Source of the DNA: Burkholderiales bacterium
Lineage (GTDB): Bacteria; Pseudomonadota; Gammaproteobacteria; Burkholderiales; SG8-39
Reading direction: 5' to 3'
Length of the DNA stretch: 64,000 nt
Assembly: GCA_027493935.1 (NCBI GenBank)
Contig: JAOSJV010000010.1
Coordinates: 124,001-188,000 of the forward strand
Shown piece by piece: positions 59,191-64,000 of the stretch; the stretch's first letter is position 1; each line of letters begins with the position of its first letter. A program made the translations under genes and the position numbers. The notes beneath the pieces were generated by a model. It did no database searches, was not told where the DNA came from, and saw nothing but the letters and a program-made list of their open reading frames with translations.

Positions 59191-60255
59191 ATGCACAATC
59201 ATCACCGGCAAGATCCGCTCGAGCGGCGCTTCTTCGCGAACCGCGGCGATCGAGATCCGCACTCCACGCAGGAAGGTGCGCGCGGCGGCCCGGCGGCCCC
59301 CCGAGTCGTCGCGGCCGCCGCGATCGCCCTCGCGCTCGCGACGCCGACGCTGCCCGCGGCCGCGCAGTCCTATCCGGACAAGCCGATCGAGATCGTCAAC
59401 TCGTTCTCGCCCGGAGGCACCAGCGACCTCAACATCCGCGCGCTCGAGACCGTCGCGTCGCGGCTGCTCGGCCAGCCGCTAGTCCAGACGTTCAAGCAAG
59501 GCGGCGGCGGCATCACCGGGTCGACCGAGGTGGCGCACTCCAAGCCCGACGGGTACCGCCTGCTCATCGTCACCTCGGGCGAGCTCACCGCGGCGCCCAA
59601 CCTCGCCAAGACCACCTACTCGCTCGATTCGTTCGACTTCGTCGCGCAGCTGTCGTCGACGCCTTACGGGCTGGCGGTCAAGAGCGACGCTCCGTGGAAG
59701 GACTTCGACGCCTTCCGGCGCGCGATCGCGGAGCAGCCCGACAAGCACACTTTCGGCACCGCGCCGCGCGGCGGCGTGTACCTCGCGGTCCAGCATCTGA
59801 TCCGCCACGGCGGACTGCGCTTGCGGCTGGTACCCTACGGCGGCTCCGGCCCGTACATCACCGCAGTGCTGGGCGGGCACGTCGACGCCGCGCTCGCGCC
59901 GGTGACCTCCACCGAGCAGCACCTGAAGGCCGGAACGCTTCGCCTCCTGGCGATCACCGGGGACACCCGTCTCAAGGACCATCCGAACGTCCCGACGCTG
60001 AAGGAGCTCGGACTGGAGTCGCCGTTCGGACTATGGGTCGGCATCGTCGGCCCGAAAGGCATGCCGCCCGAGCGGCTCGACCACCTGCGCGATGCGGTCG
60101 GCCGGATCACGCGGGATCCGGACTACCTCAAGGCGGCCGAGAAGCTCGGCGTCGCCGTCGCGTATCTGCCGGCCGGCGAGTTCGAGAAGCGCGTGCGCGA
60201 GGAGGACCGCGCGTTCAAGGGTCTCGTCAAGGAACTCGGCCTGGGGCCGAAGTAG
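59191..60255 (+). CDS. Bug/TctC-type tripartite tricarboxylate binding protein 2
   Basis: This 354-residue paralogue of the previous gene starts at ATG 59191 behind GGAGGG. An unusually long polar N-terminus of about 38 residues (MHNHHRQDPLERRF and more) precedes the hydrophobic signal segment VVAAAAIALALATPTLPAAAQS. The mature part has PDKPIEIVNSFSPGGTSDLNIRALE, GITGSTEVAHSKPDGYRLL and VPYGGSGPYITAVLGGHVDAALAP. It precedes tctB and tctA, so it is the more likely partner of that transporter. Confidence 0.87.
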   Translation: MHNHHRQDPLERRFFANRGDRDPHSTQEGARGGPAAPRVVAAAAIALALATPTLPAAAQSYPDKPIEIVNSFSPGGTSDLNIRALETVASRLLGQPLVQTFKQGGGGITGSTEVAHSKPDGYRLLIVTSGELTAAPNLAKTTYSLDSFDFVAQLSSTPYGLAVKSDAPWKDFDAFRRAIAEQPDKHTFGTAPRGGVYLAVQHLIRHGGLRLRLVPYGGSGPYITAVLGGHVDAALAPVTSTEQHLKAGTLRLLAITGDTRLKDHPNVPTLKELGLESPFGLWVGIVGPKGMPPERLDHLRDAVGRITRDPDYLKAAEKLGVAVAYLPAGEFEKRVREEDRAFKGLVKELGLGPK

Positions 60256-60285
60256 AGCCGCGCCGGCACCGGCCGGGGGCGCGCG

Positions 60286-60747
60286 GTGGCGAGAGAGCTG
60301 CTGAACAGCGCGGCGTTCTTCGCGCTCGCCGTGCTCGTCGCGCTCGGCGGGCTCCGGCTGGGTCTGGGGACCGTGGGCGAGCCCGGTCCCGGGGTCTATC
60401 CGGTCGTGCTCGCGGTCGTGCTCGGTGGCCTGGCGGCGTGGCTGGCGGTCGCCACGCTGCTGCGGCCGCCGCGCATCGCGTCCCGAGGCGCCAGACACGC
60501 CGGGCAGCTCGCGGCGACGATCGCGACGCTCGTCGGCTACATCGCCTTGACGCCGCTGGCGGGCGCCGCCGTCACCACCGTCGCGTTGCTCGCCGTGCTC
60601 TTTCGCGTCGGCGGCATGACCCGCTGGCCACGCATCGCCGCGTTCGCGCTCGCGTTCGGGCTCGGCGCGGTCTTCGGCTGCCGGCTTATCGGCATCCCGC
60701 TGCCGGCGGGCGAGCTCTGGGACACGTTCTTCGCGCGCGAGACCTGA
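60286..60747 (+). CDS. tctB: Tripartite tricarboxylate transporter small subunit (TctB)
   Basis: This 153-residue protein with four membrane segments starts at GTG 60286. The motif GEPGPGVYPVVLAVVLGGLAAWLAV and the C-terminal LGAVFGCRLIGIPLPAGELWD fit TctB. The large subunit starts three bases after the stop. It forms the small membrane part of a secondary uptake system that uses a Bug binding protein. Confidence 0.85.
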   Translation: MARELLNSAAFFALAVLVALGGLRLGLGTVGEPGPGVYPVVLAVVLGGLAAWLAVATLLRPPRIASRGARHAGQLAATIATLVGYIALTPLAGAAVTTVALLAVLFRVGGMTRWPRIAAFALAFGLGAVFGCRLIGIPLPAGELWDTFFARET

Positions 60748-60750
60748 GCG

Positions 60751-62311
60751 ATGGACGTCCTCGCCAACCTCGGCTACGGCTTCCACGTGGCGCTGCAGCC
60801 GGCGAACCTCATGTTCGGGTTCATCGGCGTGTTCATCGGGACCGCGATCGGCGTGCTTCCGGGCCTCGGCGCGCCGGGCGCGATCGCCCTGCTGCTGCCG
60901 CTGACGTTCGGGCTCGACCCAGTCGCCTCGATCATCATGGTCTCGGGCATCTACTACGGGACGATGTACGGCGGCTCGACCACTTCGATTCTCGTCAACA
61001 TCCCGGGCGAGGCGGCCTCGGTCGTCACCGCGCTCGACGGATACCAGATGGCCCGCAAGGGCCGCGCCGGCGTGGCGCTCGGCATGTGCGCCTTCGCGTC
61101 GTTCGCCGCCGGCACCATCGGCATCGTGCTGGTCACGATCATGGCACCGTTCCTCGCCCGCGTCGCGCTGAGCTTCGGCCCGCTGGAGTACACCGTCCTG
61201 CTCGCGCTCGGCCTCGTCGGCGCCGCGGCGCTCGCTTCCGGGTCGCGCGTCAAGGGCCTGCTGATGGTGGTGCTCGGACTGATCCTGGGCGTCGTGGGAA
61301 TCGACCCGATCAACGGCACCGAGCGCTTCACCTTCGGCACCCTCTACCTGCTCGACGGCGTGAGCTTCGTCGTTGTCGTCATGGGCATCTTCGGAATCGC
61401 CGAGGTCCTGGTGACGATCAGGGGAGCAGTCGAGCGAGCCCACCTTTCTGCGCCCGTCGACGTCGTTGCGCAGCCTGCTGCCCGACCGCCGGGACTGGAA
61501 CGACGCGGCGAAGCCGATCGCCCGCGGCTCGCTCGTCGGCTTCGTGCTCGGGCTGCTGCCGGGCGGCGGCGCGGTCATGGCGTCGTTCCTCTCGTACGCG
61601 CTGGAGAAGCGGATCTCGCGCCATCCCGAGCGCTTCGGGACCGGCGCCGTCGAGGGTGTCGCCGCGCCGGAGGCGGCGAACAACTCCGCGACGTCGGCCG
61701 CGTTTGTGCCGCTGCTGACGCTCGGCGTGCCGTTCAACGCGGTGACCGCGCTCATCCTCGCCGCGCTGATGCTCCACGGCGTGCGGCCGGGCCCGCTGCT
61801 GATGTCGAACCACGCCGAGATCTTCTGGGGCGTGATCGCCAGCATGTACATCGGGAACGTGATCCTGCTGATACTCAACCTGCCGCTGGTGGGCCTGTTC
61901 ATCCAGATCCTCAGGATCCCGTACCCGGTCCTCTTCCCGCTGATCCTGCTCGTGACCATGCTCGGCTCGTACAGCATCAACAACAACGTCCTCGACGTTG
62001 CCTGCGCGCTGGCGCTCGGCGTGCTGGGATACGCGCTGCGCCGGTCGGGATTCGAGCTCGCCCCGCTCGCGCTCGGGCTGATCCTCGGACCCCAGTTCGA
62101 GGCGTCGCTGCGCCAGAGCATCATCCTGTCGCAGGGCAATCCGGGATGGATCCTCGATCGCCCGATCGCGGCCGGCATGCTGCTCGCGGTCGCCGGCGCG
62201 GCGACGGTCGCGGCGGCGCTGCGCTGGCGCAAGCGCCTCGCGACGCTGCGGGGGCGCGTCGCACGGCGGGAACATCTGACGCCGTGCGCCGCGCCCTCGT
62301 GCCGACCGTGA
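60751..62311 (+). CDS. tctA: Tripartite tricarboxylate transporter large subunit (TctA), frameshifted
   Basis: This protein of about 520 residues has roughly ten to twelve membrane segments. The family core is GVFIGTAIGVLPGLGAPGAIALLLPLTFGLDP near 30, YYGTMYGGSTTSILVNIPGEAASVVTALDGY near 70, and GLLPGGGAVMASFLSYALEKR in the second half. The frame breaks near 61465, between ERAHLSAPV and LRSLLPDRRDW; both sides are clear TctA. It transports carboxylates delivered by a Bug protein. A dihydroxyphthalate-decarboxylase-like gene follows. Confidence 0.88.
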
Positions 62312-62411
62312 CGACGGCGCCGCCGCCGGCGGCCCGTACCCACCGCTTTCCAACCTCGGAGGAACGCCTGCCGCGGGCGAGGTCGCTGACCCGCCGCCCG
62401 CGCGCGCGGAC

Positions 62412-63426
62412 ATGGAGACCATGAAGCTTCCGCTCACACTCGCCTGCGGGCTCTACGATCGCACCTACGGGCTGCACGACGGCTCGGTCCGGATCGAGGG
62501 CGTCGACCTCAACTTCCTGCCGATGATGCCGGTGGAGACCTTCCGCCGGCAGGCGCGTCACGCGGAGTTCGACGCCTCGGAGTTCTCGCTCTCGACGTTC
62601 ATGGCGCTGCACTCGCGCGGCGACCGGCGTTTCGTCGGGATCCCGGTCTACCCGTCCCGGCGGTTCCGGCACGAGCACGTCTGGGTCAACGTCGGGGCCG
62701 GAATCGGCTCGCCGCAGGACCTAAGGGGAAAGCGCGTCGGGGGTGCAGGAGTTCGTGCAGACGGCGGCGCTGTGGATCCGCGGGTTCCTCCAGCACGATT
62801 ACGGCGTGCTCACCTCGGACATCGACTGGCACTTCGGCGGCTACAACGAGCCCGACCCGCACTTCAAGCCCCGGATCGAGCTCGAGCTGCCTCCCGACGT
62901 GCGCGCCCAAGTGATCCCCCGCGATCGGTGTATCGACGACATGCTCGAGCGCGGCGAGCTGGACGCCGCGCTCCCCGCGCTGCCCGCGTCGTTCCGGCGG
63001 GGCTCGCCGAGCGTCGCCCGCCTGTTCCCGGACTTCCGGAAGGTGGAGGAGGCGTACTTCGGGCGCACCGGGATCTTCCCGATCATGCACGTGGTCGTGG
63101 TGCGGCGGGAGATCTACGAGCGCAACCCCTGGGTCGTGCAGGCGCTCTACAAGGGCTTCGTGGAGGCCAAGGCGCTCGCCATCCGGCGCCTGACGACCTC
63201 GCCGCCGCTGCACGCGACGCTGCCCTGGCTCACCGAGCACATCGAGGCCACGCGTCGCATCATGGGCACCGACTACTGGTCCTACGGCCTGGCCGAGAAC
63301 CGCCACGTGCTGCAAACCGCGGCGCAGTACGCGTGGGAGCAAGGCCTGCTCGCCCGTCCGATCGACCGGATCGACGACCTCTTCGCGCCGGAGACGCACG
63401 CCGGCGTGCTCGACCTGCAGCCGTGA
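62412..63426 (+). CDS. 4,5-dihydroxyphthalate decarboxylase-like protein (copy 2), frameshifted
   Basis: This protein of about 338 residues is a paralogue of the gene at 33840-34832: LTLACGLYDRTYGLHDGSVRIEGVDL at the start, ASEFSLSTFMALHSRGDRRFVGIPVYPSRRFRH, IFPIMHVVVVRREIYERNPWVVQALYKGF and YWSYGLAENRHVL. No signal peptide is visible. The frame breaks in the G5 run 62739-62743; dropping one G restores KRVG-VQEFVQTAALWIRGF. The position after a carboxylate transporter fits a role in aromatic-acid breakdown, though some members may only bind ligands. Confidence 0.75.
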
Positions 63427-63487
63427 AGCGGGGCTTGGCGAGGCGCGGCCGTTCCGAGGCGTGCGGGACCGGGCCCGGAAGCTTTTC

Positions 63488-64000
63488 TCAGCGCAGCAGC
63501 GCGACGCCCAGCGCGACGAGCAGGACGAGCGTCAGCCGGCGGAACAGGTCCGCGCGGATCAGGCGCTCGAGCGCGAGGCCGGCCACGACGCCGAGCGCGA
63601 TCGCCGGCACCGACAGCATGTAGTGCCCCCAGACCTCGCCCGAGAGATTGCCGGCCAGCGCATGGCCGCCGATGACGAGCGCATCGCCGAGCAGGAAGAA
63701 CGCCTGCAGGTTGCCCTTGAACTCCGCCGGCGACCAGCGCCGGCACTGCCCGTAGACGATCGCCGGCGGCCCGGACACGTTGTAGGCGCCGCCAAGGATC
63801 CCGGCCAGCAGCCCCGCGCCGTAGGCCCAGCGCGCGTCGTGCAGGCGGGGCAGGCGCCGGTCCATCAGCGCGTAGAGCGAATAGCCGACGATGACCGCGC
63901 CCAGGATCGGCAGAAGGATGCCCGCGTCCACGTGGCGCAGCGCGAGCACCCCGAACGGCACGCCGACGAGCGTCCCGAGCGCGAGCCGCCTGATCGGCTG
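63488..64000 (-). CDS. TauE/SafE-family permease, 5' end beyond the window
   Basis: The C-terminal part (about 170 residues) of a TauE/SafE or DUF81 membrane protein is present; the frame is open to the right edge. Four or five segments are visible. The family block LAGILGGAYNVSGPPAIVYGQCRRWSPAEFKGNLQAFFLLGD has the conserved NxSGPP. Members export sulfite or organosulfur compounds. It converges on the preceding uptake block. Confidence 0.8.
   Translation of the reverse strand, partial: QPIRRLALGTLVGVPFGVLALRHVDAGILLPILGAVIVGYSLYALMDRRLPRLHDARWAYGAGLLAGILGGAYNVSGPPAIVYGQCRRWSPAEFKGNLQAFFLLGDALVIGGHALAGNLSGEVWGHYMLSVPAIALGVVAGLALERLIRADLFRRLTLVLLVALGVALLR

Noticed and set aside
60031-62343. 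770-codon minus-strand frame across tctB/tctA
   Set aside because: Antisense to two well-recognised transporter genes and full of Arg, Asp and His without motifs.

Overview
The window is very GC-rich chromosomal DNA, coding densely on both strands. It looks like a betaproteobacterium, probably Burkholderiales or a relative. Supporting signs are the surE-pcm-nlpD-rpoS order, a double-length UvrA, Bug-type (TctC) binding proteins with TctB/TctA, a TRAP transporter, and DUF6394 beside a potassium channel. I see no rRNA, tRNA, CRISPR array, prophage or complete insertion sequence.

Layout, left half. 1-9.8 kb holds a gene tail, a tandem double UvrA, a YbbA/YbbP-type ABC exporter and a divergent TesA esterase. 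9.9-12.3 kb holds tRNA 2-selenouridine synthase and an HDAC-family deacetylase around a repeat-rich gap. 12.5-17.4 kb is a MoxR-DUF58-transglutaminase operon with a translationally coupled MltB. 17.5-22.8 kb holds a Ser/Thr kinase and the rpoS/nlpD/pcm/surE stress cluster. 22.9-28.6 kb holds small exported or unknown proteins, a diguanylate cyclase, an EAL phosphodiesterase and an HTH-receiver regulator. 28.8-33.3 kb holds DUF6394, a K+ channel, an aldo/keto reductase and a transporter. 33.4-36.8 kb holds a dihydroxyphthalate-decarboxylase-like protein divergent from a split thiamine-diphosphate decarboxylase, plus small genes. 36.8-37.7 kb is non-coding with strong hairpins.

Layout, right half. 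37.7-43.3 kb holds YihY, two small envelope proteins, SrkA, a decayed reductase pseudogene, a TVP38 membrane protein and an SDR. 43.4-47.2 kb holds a TldD/TldE pair, a nested inverted-repeat element, an ACT-domain protein and dodecin. 47.3-50.4 kb is a TRAP transporter headed by a truncated VOC reading frame. 50.6-54.9 kb is a second MoxR-DUF58-transglutaminase operon. 55.2-63.4 kb is a block of uptake genes: a NitT/TauT-type ABC transporter, two Bug proteins, TctB/TctA and a second dihydroxyphthalate-decarboxylase-like protein. A TauE/SafE protein runs off the right edge.

Sequence quality matters when using this annotation. About 20 single-base frameshifts break roughly 15 otherwise well-conserved genes, several of them in G or C runs of five or more. 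I treat these as probable sequencing indels and give each gene as one span across the break. The exception is the reductase remnant at 41.3-41.9 kb, which has two in-frame stops and no N-terminal half and looks like a true pseudogene. I recognise no clearly new multi-gene system. The best leads are the nested inverted repeat at 46.1 kb, the structured gap at 36.9-37.2 kb, the paired MoxR-DUF58-transglutaminase operons, the HTH-receiver/EAL signalling pair with its AT-rich control region, and the two signal-less binding-fold paralogues.
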